Below are positions 1-6,038 of a stretch of 6,639 nucleotides of DNA, piece after piece. The translations under genes and the position numbers were made by a program. The stretch covers positions 1 to 6,639 of the forward strand of contig VGAH01000049.1 of the NCBI GenBank assembly GCA_016870945.1, given 5' to 3'. The notes beneath the pieces are model-generated. The model saw only the letters and a list, made by a program, of their open reading frames with translations. It was not told the origin of the DNA and searched no databases. Position 1 is the stretch's first letter; the number at the start of each line of letters is the position of its first letter. Source of the stretch: Actinomycetota bacterium (GTDB lineage: Bacteria > Actinomycetota > Actinomycetes > S36-B12 > UBA5976).

Positions 1-2476
1 GTGACTTTTCACCGAAGATCGCACGCAGCAAACGCTCTTCAGGGGTTAGTTCGGTTTCACCTTTAGGGGTGACCTTGCCGACCAAAACGTCACCTGGCAG
101 AACTTCAGCCCCGATTCGAATGATGCCGCGCTCGTCTAAGTCGGCCAGCACTTCTTCAGAAACGTTTGGTAGGTCGCGAGTGATTTCTTCTGGCCCCAGC
201 TTGGTGTCGCGCGCGTCAATTTCGTGCTTCTCGATGTGAATCGAGGTAAGTACGTCTTCTTCGACCAAGCGCTGAGAAAGAATGATCGCGTCTTCATAGT
301 TCAAGCCCTCCCAAGGCATGAACGCCACCAACAAGTTGCGACCAAGGGCGATCTCACCGCGGTCGGTGCTCGGGCCGTCAGCTATTACTTCGCCAGCCTT
401 GACCAACTGGCCTTCGCTAACCAGCGGCTTTTGGTTGATAGAGGTGCCCTGGTTCGATCTCACGAACTTGGCCAATGGGTAAAGCACCTCAGTGCCGTCG
501 CTAATGCGTAGCTTTATGTGATCAGCAGAAACCTCAGTGACTTCGCCGTCTTCTTTTGCGACGACGTTGTCGCCAGAATCCAATGCGGCGCGGTGCTCGA
601 TGCCGGTGCCGACATACGGGGCCTGAGTTCGCACCAGAGGCACTGCCTGGCGCTGCATGTTCGCACCCATCAGGGCACGGTTGGCATCGTCGTGCTCTAA
701 GAACGGGATCATCGCGGTGGCGACCGACCAAACCTGGCGCGGTGAGACGTCCATGTAAGAGATCTCTTCTGCCGGCATGAAATCAACTTCGCTCTTTTGC
801 ACGCGAGCAAGTACTCGCTCTTCGGCAAAGTGCCCGTCAGCAGTTAGCGGTGCGTTTGCCTGAGCGATTACGACGTCGTCCTCTTCGTCAGCAGTTAAGT
901 ACTCGATCTTGTCCGTGACTCGGCCCTTGACGACCTTTCGGTACGGGGTCTCAACAAAACCAAAGTTGTCGATGCGAGCAAATGTCGAAAGCGAGCCGAT
1001 CAAGCCGATGTTCGGGCCCTCAGGGGTTTCGATCGGGCACATGCGCCCGTAATGCGACGGGTGAACGTCGCGAACATCGAAACCTGCACGCTCACGTGAC
1101 AAACCACCCGGGCCCAAAGCAGACAGGCGACGTTTGTGGGTGATGCCTGCTAGCGGGTTGGTTTGATCCATGAACTGCGAAAGCTGGCTGGTGCCAAAGA
1201 ACTCTTTGATCGATGCAACAACTGGGCGAATATTGATCAGAGTCTGTGGCGTGATCGCGTCAACTTCTTGAGTTGTCATGCGCTCACGAACGACACGCTC
1301 CATTCGCGACAAACCCGTGCGAAGCTGGTTCTGAACCAACTCACCAACGGTGCGCAAACGGCGATTACCAAAATGGTCTATGTCGTCATAAGCCAACTTC
1401 AACGTGCCGCGTGGGGTCTTGATCTCGGTCTCACCAGCGTGCAAACGCACCAAGTACTCGACGGTTGCAACGATGTCTTCCATCGTGAGAGTTCGCTGCT
1501 CAAGTGGCAACTTGGTGCCAAGCTTCTTACCGACCTTGTAACGCCCGACTTTCGCCAAGTCGTAACGCTTCGGGTTGAAGAAATAGTTATTGATGAGTGT
1601 TTGTGCGTTCTCAAGTGACGGGGGCTCACCCGGGCGCAACTTGCGGTACAAGTCAGCGAGTGCTTCGTCTTTGGTTGAAGTCTTGTCGACGGCCAAAACA
1701 TCCATGAACGACGGGTAATTGCCGAACTTCTCGACCATTTCTTCGTTAGTCATGCCCAATGCACGCAAAAAGACAGAGACGGACTGCTTGCGCTTTCGGT
1801 CTAGTCGAACACCTACTTGACCTTTTTTGTCGATTTCAAACTCCAGCCACGCACCTCGGCTCGGGATGATCTTTGCCGTCCAGGTTTCTTCGTCGGTGCT
1901 TGGGTCAAAGTTGTATTCGACATAGGCACCCGGCGAACGAACCAACTGCGAGACGACAACGCGCTCGGTTCCGTTGATGACGAAAGTGCCCTTGTCTGTC
2001 ATCAGCGGGAAGTCACCCATGAACACCGTCTGGCTCTTGATGACGCCGGTTTCGTTGTTCATGTATTCCGCCACGACGAAGAGCGGGGCCGAATAAGTGA
2101 GGTCTTTGTCTTTGCACTCTTCGACCGTGTACTTCGGGGGCTCGAACCGGTGTTCTTTAAACGACAGCGACATGGTGTTGTGCACGTCTTCGATCGGGCT
2201 GATTTCGGCGAACATGTCTTCGAGCCCAGAAGTAGTGGGAATCTCAGCGTCGCCTGCGGCGATGCTCGCGTTGACTCGGTGACGCCAAGCGTCAGAGCCC
2301 ATTAACCAATCGAATGATTCGCGCTGAAGAGCTAACAGGTTCGGGAACGCAAGTGGTTCCTCGATGGTTCCAAACGAAATTCGTTCGAAACCGGGTTTCG
2401 TGCCCGCTTTGTCTTGCGCTAAAGCCAAGTGCGACTGTCCTTCCAAGGTCAGAGTCGGACGATCGGCAGACGTCAC
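1..2476 (-). CDS. rpoB: RNA polymerase beta subunit, N-terminal ~825 residues (partial, runs off window start)
   Basis: Large catalytic subunit of the core RNA polymerase (alpha2-beta-beta'-omega), cytoplasmic. The frame is open from a GTG at 2476 to the window edge, giving 825 codons of an expected ~1150-1180. Seen in order: N-terminal ISFGTIEEPLAFPNLLALQ (about residues 33-51), NGTERVVVSQLVRSPG, IIPSRGAWLEF, the rifampicin region FFGTSQLSQFMDQ...THKRRLSALGPGG (from residue 426), VRDVHPSHYGRMCPIETPEG, and PWEGLNYEDAI, whose Glu728-Asp729 match the metal-proximal ED of the family. It stops at ERLLRAIFGEKS, as in mycobacterial RpoB. I chose GTG because an in-frame TGA lies 17 codons upstream, no ATG intervenes, and GAGGG sits 6 nt before it. 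Asp, His and Ser at the main rifampicin-resistance positions (437, 447, 452 here) are wild type, so sensitivity is predicted. Oddity: SPGAYV replaces the usual SPGVYF at residues 181-186. rpoC should follow beyond the window. No frameshift was seen in the stretches translated. Confidence 0.98.
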   Translation of the reverse strand, partial: MTSADRPTLTLEGQSHLALAQDKAGTKPGFERISFGTIEEPLAFPNLLALQRESFDWLMGSDAWRHRVNASIAAGDAEIPTTSGLEDMFAEISPIEDVHNTMSLSFKEHRFEPPKYTVEECKDKDLTYSAPLFVVAEYMNNETGVIKSQTVFMGDFPLMTDKGTFVINGTERVVVSQLVRSPGAYVEYNFDPSTDEETWTAKIIPSRGAWLEFEIDKKGQVGVRLDRKRKQSVSVFLRALGMTNEEMVEKFGNYPSFMDVLAVDKTSTKDEALADLYRKLRPGEPPSLENAQTLINNYFFNPKRYDLAKVGRYKVGKKLGTKLPLEQRTLTMEDIVATVEYLVRLHAGETEIKTPRGTLKLAYDDIDHFGNRRLRTVGELVQNQLRTGLSRMERVVRERMTTQEVDAITPQTLINIRPVVASIKEFFGTSQLSQFMDQTNPLAGITHKRRLSALGPGGLSRERAGFDVRDVHPSHYGRMCPIETPEGPNIGLIGSLSTFARIDNFGFVETPYRKVVKGRVTDKIEYLTADEEDDVVIAQANAPLTADGHFAEERVLARVQKSEVDFMPAEEISYMDVSPRQVWSVATAMIPFLEHDDANRALMGANMQRQAVPLVRTQAPYVGTGIEHRAALDSGDNVVAKEDGEVTEVSADHIKLRISDGTEVLYPLAKFVRSNQGTSINQKPLVSEGQLVKAGEVIADGPSTDRGEIALGRNLLVAFMPWEGLNYEDAIILSQRLVEEDVLTSIHIEKHEIDARDTKLGPEEITRDLPNVSEEVLADLDERGIIRIGAEVLPGDVLVGKVTPKGETELTPEERLLRAIFGEKS
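1115..1195 (-). other. rpoB: Rifampicin-resistance-determining region of rpoB
   Basis: This stretch encodes residues 428-454, corresponding to E. coli 507-533. The residues most often mutated in resistant strains (Asp516, His526 and Ser531 in E. coli numbering) are unchanged. Differences from E. coli include Thr for Asn518 and Ala for Ser522. From memory these also occur in ordinary Gram-positive RpoB proteins, so I do not read them as resistance changes. Confidence 0.85.
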
Positions 2477-2479
2477 AAA

Positions 2480-2507
2480 TGACCCTCGCTGGACGAGGGC
2501 GGGGTCA
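2480..2507 (-). promoter_or_regulatory. Hairpin covering the rpoB Shine-Dalgarno
   Basis: In the transcript, CCCTCG (2494-2499) pairs perfectly with CGAGGG (2483-2488) around a 5-nt loop. The 3' arm contains GAGGG, the only good SD candidate, 6 nt before the GTG start of rpoB. A competing 6-bp pairing, TGACCC (2502-2507) with GGGTCA (2480-2485), uses part of the same bases. Either fold would hide the ribosome binding site, so rpoB initiation may depend on unfolding, for example by ribosomes, a protein or a partner RNA. The pairing is seen in the sequence; regulation is inferred. Confidence 0.45.
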
Positions 2508-2528
2508 ATGGAACGATGCGATACTCAC

Positions 2529-2534
2529 ATCATA
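2529..2534 (-). promoter_or_regulatory. Possible -10 element of an rpoB-proximal promoter
   Basis: TATGAT on the minus strand matches the sigma-70-type -10 consensus at five of six positions. It would start a transcript about 45 nt upstream of the rpoB GTG. No convincing -35 lies 16-18 nt upstream, which is common in actinobacterial promoters but weakens the call. A perfect TTGACA at 2620-2625 lies further upstream, with only a poor -10 (TAACCA, 2597-2602) at 17-nt spacing. Confidence 0.25.
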
Positions 2535-2611
2535 GGTCAACGGGCATGCTCACGCGCACCCGGCCACCCTTCGGCGAACGCAGAGCGTGCCCCGAATGGT
2601 TACTGACCTCG

Positions 2612-2648
2612 GCCCCGCCTGTCAAGGCGCCCCCCAGCTAGGCGAGGC
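2612..2648 (-). terminator. GC-rich hairpin after rplL, possible attenuator without U-tract
   Basis: The RNA arm GCCUCGCC (2641-2648) pairs with GGCGGGGC (2612-2619) over 8 bp with one G-U, enclosing a 21-nt loop. It begins 17 nt after the in-frame-corrected rplL stop. No run of U follows, so it is not a classical intrinsic terminator. It could be a pause, a processing site, or a partial attenuator that lowers rpoB expression relative to rplJL. Chance pairing in GC-rich sequence is a real alternative. Confidence 0.25.
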
Positions 2649-2665
2649 TCGAAGTCAAAGACCCT

Positions 2666-3059
2666 TTAGCTGAAAGAGACCTTCGCTCCAGCGCCCTCGA
2701 GTGCGGCCTTGGCCTTCTCTGCGGTTTCTTTGTTGACCTTCTCAAGCACGGGCTTTGGGTGCACCTTCGACCAAGTCCTTTGCCTCTTTCAGGCCCAAGT
2801 TGGTGAGAGTTCGCACTTCTTTGATGACCTGGATCTTCTTGTCGCCAGCGTCTTCCAAAACGACGGTGACCTCGTCCGCTGCTTCAGCACCCCCGCCTGC
2901 ATCACCGGCACCGCCGGCAGCAGGTGCGGCCGCTACCGCAACTGGCGCAGCAGCAGTTACACCAAAGGTGTCTTCGAATGCCTTCACGAAATCAGAAAGC
3001 TCGAGCAGAGTCATCTCTTTGAAGTTCGCCAACAGATCTTCGGTTGACATCTTCGCCAT
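2666..3059 (-). CDS. rplL: Ribosomal protein L7/L12, frameshifted near the C-terminus as given
   Basis: L7/L12 forms dimers on L10 and makes the ribosomal stalk that recruits EF-Tu, EF-G, IF2 and RF3. Seen: N-terminal dimerisation domain (LLANFKEMTLLELSDFVKAFE, residues 9-29 approximately), an Ala/Gly-rich hinge (36-61), and the factor-binding C-terminal domain with GLKEAKDLVEGAPK (89-102). After Lys102 the frame reads A-R-A then TGA at 2742-2744, giving 105 residues. Removing one base from CCCAAA (plus strand 2754-2759) restores PVLEKVNKE...GAKVSFS and a TAA at 2666-2668, for 130 residues, the normal family length. The tail is well conserved, so the gene is almost certainly meant to be read through. 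The likeliest cause is a homopolymer sequencing or assembly error; a true mutation or +1 frameshifting is less likely. The start ATG follows a GAGG 10 nt upstream and lies 12 nt after rplJ. Confidence 0.93.
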
Positions 3060-3071
3060 CTTCTACCTACC

Positions 3072-3590
3072 TCATTCCTTCTCTTTGGTTGCTTGCAGCG
3101 CTGCAAAGGCACGGGCCGCCTGGGCAAGTGGTGCTGCGAACAAACTGACTGCCCCAGCCATCGAGGCATTCATGGCGCCGGCCAACTTGGCCAGCAGCAC
3201 TTCTCGCGACTCGAGACTTGCTAGTCGCTTGAACTCTGCGGGGGTGATCATGCGGCCGTCCATCCAGCCGCCCTTGATCACGAGTGCGGAATTTTCTTTC
3301 GCGAAATCGCTTAGGCCCTTGGCCACGGCCACGGTGTCACCAGTTACGAAAGTGACGGCACTTGGGCCAGCCAACAAGGGCGATAGGTCGGTCAGCCCGA
3401 CTGCCTCAGCTGCTCGACGGGTGAGGGTGTTCTTGACTACTTCATAAGTCGCGTGCGGACGAAGGGCTACGCGAAGTTCACGCAATTGAGAGACAGTTAG
3501 GCCGCGGTATTCAGTAAGCACGGTTGCGTGAGAATCACGAAAGCCTGTAGTGAGCCGATCGATTTCGGCGTCTTTATTGGCGCGCGCCAT
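3072..3590 (-). CDS. rplJ: Ribosomal protein L10
   Basis: L10 anchors the L7/L12 dimers to 23S rRNA beside L11, forming the base of the stalk. The 172-residue product has the usual length. Residues 1-~135 form the globular rRNA-binding domain, with HATVLTEYRGLTVSQLRELR (21-40) and YEVVKNTLTRRA (49-60) as recognisable family segments. The Ala-rich C-terminal helix (about 137-172) is where L12 dimers bind. The start is clear: AGGAGGG ends 7 nt before the ATG. The TGA is 12 nt from rplL, so the two are probably translated together. In studied bacteria the L10-L12 complex represses its own mRNA by binding the leader; a strong candidate leader lies directly upstream (3598-3658). Confidence 0.97.
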   Translation of the reverse strand: MARANKDAEIDRLTTGFRDSHATVLTEYRGLTVSQLRELRVALRPHATYEVVKNTLTRRAAEAVGLTDLSPLLAGPSAVTFVTGDTVAVAKGLSDFAKENSALVIKGGWMDGRMITPAEFKRLASLESREVLLAKLAGAMNASMAGAVSLFAAPLAQAARAFAALQATKEKE

Positions 3591-3597
3591 TTACCTG

Positions 3598-3658
3598 CCC
3601 TCCTGCGTAGGCGACTGATTTCAGCCATTACCGAACCAGCTATCTGGCCCGACCTACG
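3598..3658 (-). promoter_or_regulatory. Candidate L10 autoregulatory leader: three-way junction next to rplJ SD
   Basis: Within the 91-nt rplA-rplJ gap the transcript can fold into three helices meeting at one junction. P1 pairs CGUAGGU (3652-3658) with GCCUACG (3606-3612), 7 bp with one U-G. P2 pairs CGGGCCAG with CUGGUUCG (3632-3651), 8 bp with two G-U around the loop AUAG. P3 pairs GGCUG with CAGUC (3613-3626) around AAAU. Only GUAAU (3627-3631) is unpaired inside. The strong SD AGGAGGG (3598-3604) starts 1 nt after P1. Position, compactness and the SD next door fit the L10(L12) translational-repression leader known from E. coli and Bacillus. I have not verified a match to that RNA family, nor found its kink-turn. 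Confidence 0.6.
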
Positions 3659-3681
3659 GTCATTGGTAGTTGGTGAAAAGA

Positions 3682-4368
3682 CTAACGGACGGGGGAATCC
3701 ACCTTTATGCCGGGGCCCATGGTGGTCGACACCGTGACCCCTTTGACGTACTTGCCTTTGGCTGAACTTGGCTTCAAGCGCAAGACCTCGTCATAAACGG
3801 CAGAGAAATTCTCAACCAGTGCTTTCTCGTCGAAGGACACCCGCCCAATCGAGCACTGAAGATTGCCATGCTTGTCGGCGCGCAATTCGATTTTGCCGCC
3901 CTTGATGTCGGTTACTGCTTTGCCGACATCGGTGGTTACGGTGCCGGTCTTTGGGTTTGGCATGAGACCACGCGGGCCAAGCACCTTGCCAAGCCGTCCT
4001 ACTTTTGCCATCAAATCTGGGGTCGAAACGACAGCGTCGAAATCAGTCCAGCCGCTAGAAACCTTCTCGAGCATGTCGTCAGCGCCTACGTAATCAGCCC
4101 CTGCTGAGCGAGCAGCGTCTGCGTTCTCACCAGTTGCAAAAACCAAAACTTTGGCGGTCTTGCCTGTGCCGTGAGGCAAGGTGACTGTGCCGCGCACGAT
4201 CTGCTCAGCCTTCTTCATGTCGATGTTTAGCGCTATGGCTACGTCAACGGTTTCATCGAACTTCGTGCTCGACCCCTGCTTTGCCAAGCGAAGGGCCTCT
4301 TCTGGCGCATAGAAAGTGTCGCGGTTGTAGAGCTCACTCGCCTTCTTATATGCCTTACTGCGCGCCAT
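3682..4368 (-). CDS. rplA: Ribosomal protein L1
   Basis: L1 binds 23S rRNA to form the mobile L1 stalk, which moves deacylated tRNA out of the E site. In studied bacteria it also represses its own operon mRNA. The product is 228 residues, close to the family's usual 229-237. The family signature GRLGKVLGPRGLMPNPKTGTV falls at about residues 124-144, and the rRNA-contacting C-terminal part includes STTMGPG (214-220). The ATG overlaps the rplK stop codon (TAATG), so termination on rplK probably feeds initiation on rplA; no separate strong SD is evident. The stop TAG is followed by a 91-nt gap before rplJ. Confidence 0.98.
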   Translation of the reverse strand: MARSKAYKKASELYNRDTFYAPEEALRLAKQGSSTKFDETVDVAIALNIDMKKAEQIVRGTVTLPHGTGKTAKVLVFATGENADAARSAGADYVGADDMLEKVSSGWTDFDAVVSTPDLMAKVGRLGKVLGPRGLMPNPKTGTVTTDVGKAVTDIKGGKIELRADKHGNLQCSIGRVSFDEKALVENFSAVYDEVLRLKPSSAKGKYVKGVTVSTTMGPGIKVDSPVR

Positions 4369-4805
4369 TAGTCGACCACCTTCACGCCCATTGAGCGGGC
4401 GGTTCCTTCGACGATTTTCATTGCTGCGTCGATGTCGTTGGCGTTCAAGTCAGGCAGCTTGGTTTCGGCGATCTTTCGAATCTGGTCACGAGATACCTGG
4501 GCTACTTGATGGGTAAGAGGGTTTTGTGAGCCTTTTTCGAGGCCGGCTGCTTTGAGCACCAACTTGGCAGCCGGTGGGGTCTTGGTGATGAATGAGAAGG
4601 AACGATCTTCATAGACGGTGATCTCAACCGGAATGACCTCGCCGCGCTTGGATTCGGTGGCGGCGTTGTACTCGCGGCAGAAATCCATGATGTTCACGCC
4701 ATGTTGACCAAGGGCTGGGCCGATAGGCGGGGCTGGGGTTGCTTGACCCGCTTGAATCTGAAGCTTGATGAGCCCTGAGACTTTTTTCTTTGACTTCGGT
4801 GGCAT
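4368..4805 (-). CDS. rplK: Ribosomal protein L11
   Basis: L11 sits in the GTPase-associated centre, contacts elongation factors, is part of the thiostrepton site, and in stringent-response bacteria is needed for RelA-type activation. The product is 145 residues, normal for actinobacteria. The N-terminal domain has the Pro-rich PAPPIGPALGQHGVNIMDFC (24-43), where thiostrepton-resistance changes occur in other species; the prolines are intact. The C-terminal rRNA-binding domain ends with KLPDLNANDIDAAMKIVEGT (116-135) and RSMGV. The ATG lies 6 nt after the nusG stop with only a weak, distant SD-like AGAAG, suggesting coupled translation. Confidence 0.98.
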   Translation of the reverse strand: MPPKSKKKVSGLIKLQIQAGQATPAPPIGPALGQHGVNIMDFCREYNAATESKRGEVIPVEITVYEDRSFSFITKTPPAAKLVLKAAGLEKGSQNPLTHQVAQVSRDQIRKIAETKLPDLNANDIDAAMKIVEGTARSMGVKVVD

Positions 4806-4811
4806 ATCTGG

Positions 4812-5486
4812 CTAATTCTTCTGTATCTGGGTGAAACCAAGTTCCACCGGGGTCTCTCGTCCGAAAATCTCGACGAGGCCAGTAATTTTTTGAGAGTCCA
4901 GGTTGATTTCTGAAATGGTTGCCTGCAAGCTCGCGAAAGGCCCATCTATGACCGTTACCGAATCGCCCACCTTGAAGTCGATCATCCCGGCCGAGCTCGC
5001 CTTTGCCCCTGGGGCTGCCTTGCGCTCTACTCGTGGTGCCAACATGCCAAAGACCTCGTCCAAGGTAAGTGGTGAGGGCTGGTGGCCGCTACCGACGAAA
5101 CCGGTAACACCTGGGGTTTGACGAACGACAGTCCATGACTCGTCGGTAAGTTCCATACGAACCAACACGTAGCCCGGGAACTTCGTTCTCTTAACTTGTT
5201 TGCGCTGGGCTGCCTTGATCTCAGTTACTTCTTCGGTTGGCACTTCGACTTGGTAAATGAAATCTTCCATGTCCATGGTGCCGATTCGTGAAAGAAGGTT
5301 GTTCTTTACGCGGTTCTCATAACCTGCATATGAATGGACGACGAACCACTCGCCAGGGGCGACGCGAATCTTCTCGCGAAACTCAGCTAACGGGTCGGCC
5401 TCAGCGGGCTCGGCCGCGGGCGCGGGTTCTGTTGCGGCCGCGGGCGCGTCGGGGGTTTCTACGGCCAGGGTTTCGGTTTCAGTCAT
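4812..5486 (-). CDS. nusG: Transcription termination/antitermination protein NusG
   Basis: NusG binds the RNA polymerase clamp through its NGN domain. Its KOW domain contacts Rho or ribosomal protein S10, linking transcription to termination or translation. Residues 1-45 are an Ala/Pro/Glu-rich, probably disordered acidic extension typical of actinobacterial NusG. The NGN domain starts at WFVVHSYAGYENRVK (47-61) and includes KFPGYVLVRMELTDESW (102-118) and TPGVTGFVG (124-132). A linker follows, then the KOW domain, FKVGDSVTVIDGPF (171-184) to FGRETPVELGFTQIQKN (208-224). Total 224 residues. The start lies 10 nt after secE with no recognisable SD, so coupling to secE is likely. Its place between secE and rplK is near-universal in bacteria. 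Confidence 0.98.
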   Translation of the reverse strand: MTETETLAVETPDAPAAATEPAPAAEPAEADPLAEFREKIRVAPGEWFVVHSYAGYENRVKNNLLSRIGTMDMEDFIYQVEVPTEEVTEIKAAQRKQVKRTKFPGYVLVRMELTDESWTVVRQTPGVTGFVGSGHQPSPLTLDEVFGMLAPRVERKAAPGAKASSAGMIDFKVGDSVTVIDGPFASLQATISEINLDSQKITGLVEIFGRETPVELGFTQIQKN

Positions 5487-5496
5487 TTTGTGTGTG

Positions 5497-5745
5497 TCAT
5501 CGCCCGAAGACGAAGAGAACCCCTTCTGTGAAAATGAAATCTAGCCCTGCGATGTAGAGGCCCATGATCACTACGAAAACCAAAAGCACGATGCTGTAGT
5601 TAACGACCTGCTTTCGCGTAGGCCAAATGACTCGACGAAGTTCCGCCCCCACCTGACGCAAGAAAACGCCAAAACGAGAAAAGATGTTGCCACTCGGACG
5701 CTCGCCACCAGTGTCAGTGACGGGGCCCTCAATGACGTCAGTCAT
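5497..5745 (-). CDS. secE: Preprotein translocase subunit SecE
   Basis: Small subunit of the SecYEG channel in the inner membrane, where it clamps SecY. The 82-residue single-span form is the usual one outside the proteobacteria. An amphipathic cytoplasmic helix carries the conserved ELRRVIWPTRKQV (35-47), followed by one membrane segment (about 49-72) rich in Val, Ile and Leu. The frame stays open upstream through the tRNA gene, but I place the start at the ATG at 5745 because AAAGGTGG lies 5 nt upstream. Starting at 5787 would add 14 charged residues, and starting at 5865 would overlap tRNA-Trp. The 86-nt spacer to the tRNA holds no terminator I can see, so the two may share a transcript. 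Confidence 0.96.
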   Translation of the reverse strand: MTDVIEGPVTDTGGERPSGNIFSRFGVFLRQVGAELRRVIWPTRKQVVNYSIVLLVFVVIMGLYIAGLDFIFTEGVLFVFGR

Positions 5746-5831
5746 CGGCCACCTTTCTTGCCTCTCGTGTTCGTCTTCTCGCTGCATCCGGGCTCGCCGG
5801 CGGTTTGCAGGCTTTGCCAGGGTTTTGTTCT

Positions 5832-5908
5832 TGGCAGGGCCGGAGGGACTCGAACCCCCAACCACCGGTTTTGGAGACCGGGACTCTAGCCAATTGAGCT
5901 ACGGCCCT
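5832..5908 (-). tRNA. trnW: tRNA-Trp (anticodon CCA), 3' CCA encoded
   Basis: The cloverleaf is complete. The acceptor AGGGCCG (5902-5908) pairs with CGGCCCT (5836-5842). The D stem is GCTC/GAGT with loop AATTGGCTA. The anticodon stem CCGGT/ACCGG encloses CTCCAAA with anticodon CCA. The variable region is TGGTT and the T stem GGGGG/CCCTC encloses TTCGAGT. Discriminator G (5835) is the tryptophan identity base in bacteria, and CCA follows at 5832-5834. The body is 74 nt. It lies just upstream of secE, a common bacterial arrangement. Confidence 0.97.
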
Positions 5909-6038
5909 TCGGCGCCCGAGGCACAAGCCATCACCACATCAGCTCGAACTCACGCAACGGTTCGCAGAGACCAAGTGTAAAGCACCGAATCAGACGCCCG
6001 CGATGCGGCAATTACTCACCTGCTGCAACGATTCAGCC
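5909..6038. other. Divergent intergenic region between tRNA-Trp and the aminotransferase
   Basis: This 130-bp region must hold the promoter for the tRNA-Trp-secE direction, and probably one for the aminotransferase. I could not assign either with confidence. On the minus strand TTTACA (5976-5981) resembles a -35, but the matching -10 position reads GTTGCG. A 5-bp inverted repeat, CGAAC (5945-5949) and GTTCG (5960-5964), is present but is too short to call an operator. Confidence 0.5.

Larger units (their letters stand above)
2477..2665 (-). other. rplL-rpoB intercistronic region
   Basis: This 189-bp gap has no plausible gene. In transcript direction it holds TTGACT (2653-2658), a GC-rich hairpin (2612-2648) with TTGACA in its loop (2620-2625), TTGACC (2535-2540) overlapping the lead-in to TATGAT (2529-2534), another TTGACC (2503-2508), and the SD hairpin next to the rpoB start. 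In E. coli the equivalent gap holds a partial terminator and an RNase III site that set the ratio of ribosomal protein to polymerase synthesis. A similar role here is inferred from position only. Confidence 0.6.

Noticed and set aside
1115..1195. Thr and Ala substitutions in the rifampicin region as a resistance signature
   Set aside because: The main resistance positions are wild type, and to my knowledge these variants occur in ordinary Gram-positive RpoB.
2742..2762. Programmed +1 frameshift in rplL as the main explanation
   Set aside because: I know of no precedent in rplL, there is no stop or rare codon at the slip site, and the SD-like stretch encodes conserved residues. A homopolymer error fits better, so I keep recoding only as an alternative.
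2755..3447. A 230-codon plus-strand open frame rich in Ala, Ser and Pro
   Set aside because: It lies wholly antisense to rplL and rplJ, both unmistakable genes. Its composition is what their codon bias produces on the opposite strand.
5746..5865. Upstream extension of the secE frame to an ATG at 5865
   Set aside because: It would begin inside tRNA-Trp. The added residues are not SecE-like, and a good SD precedes the ATG at 5745.
5945..5964. Inverted repeat CGAAC-10 nt-GTTCG as an operator
   Set aside because: Five bases per arm is within chance for a 130-bp region and I recognise no regulator motif.
5953..5981. TTTACA with 17-nt spacing as the tRNA-Trp promoter
   Set aside because: The hexamer at the -10 position is GTTGCG, which does not resemble a -10 element.
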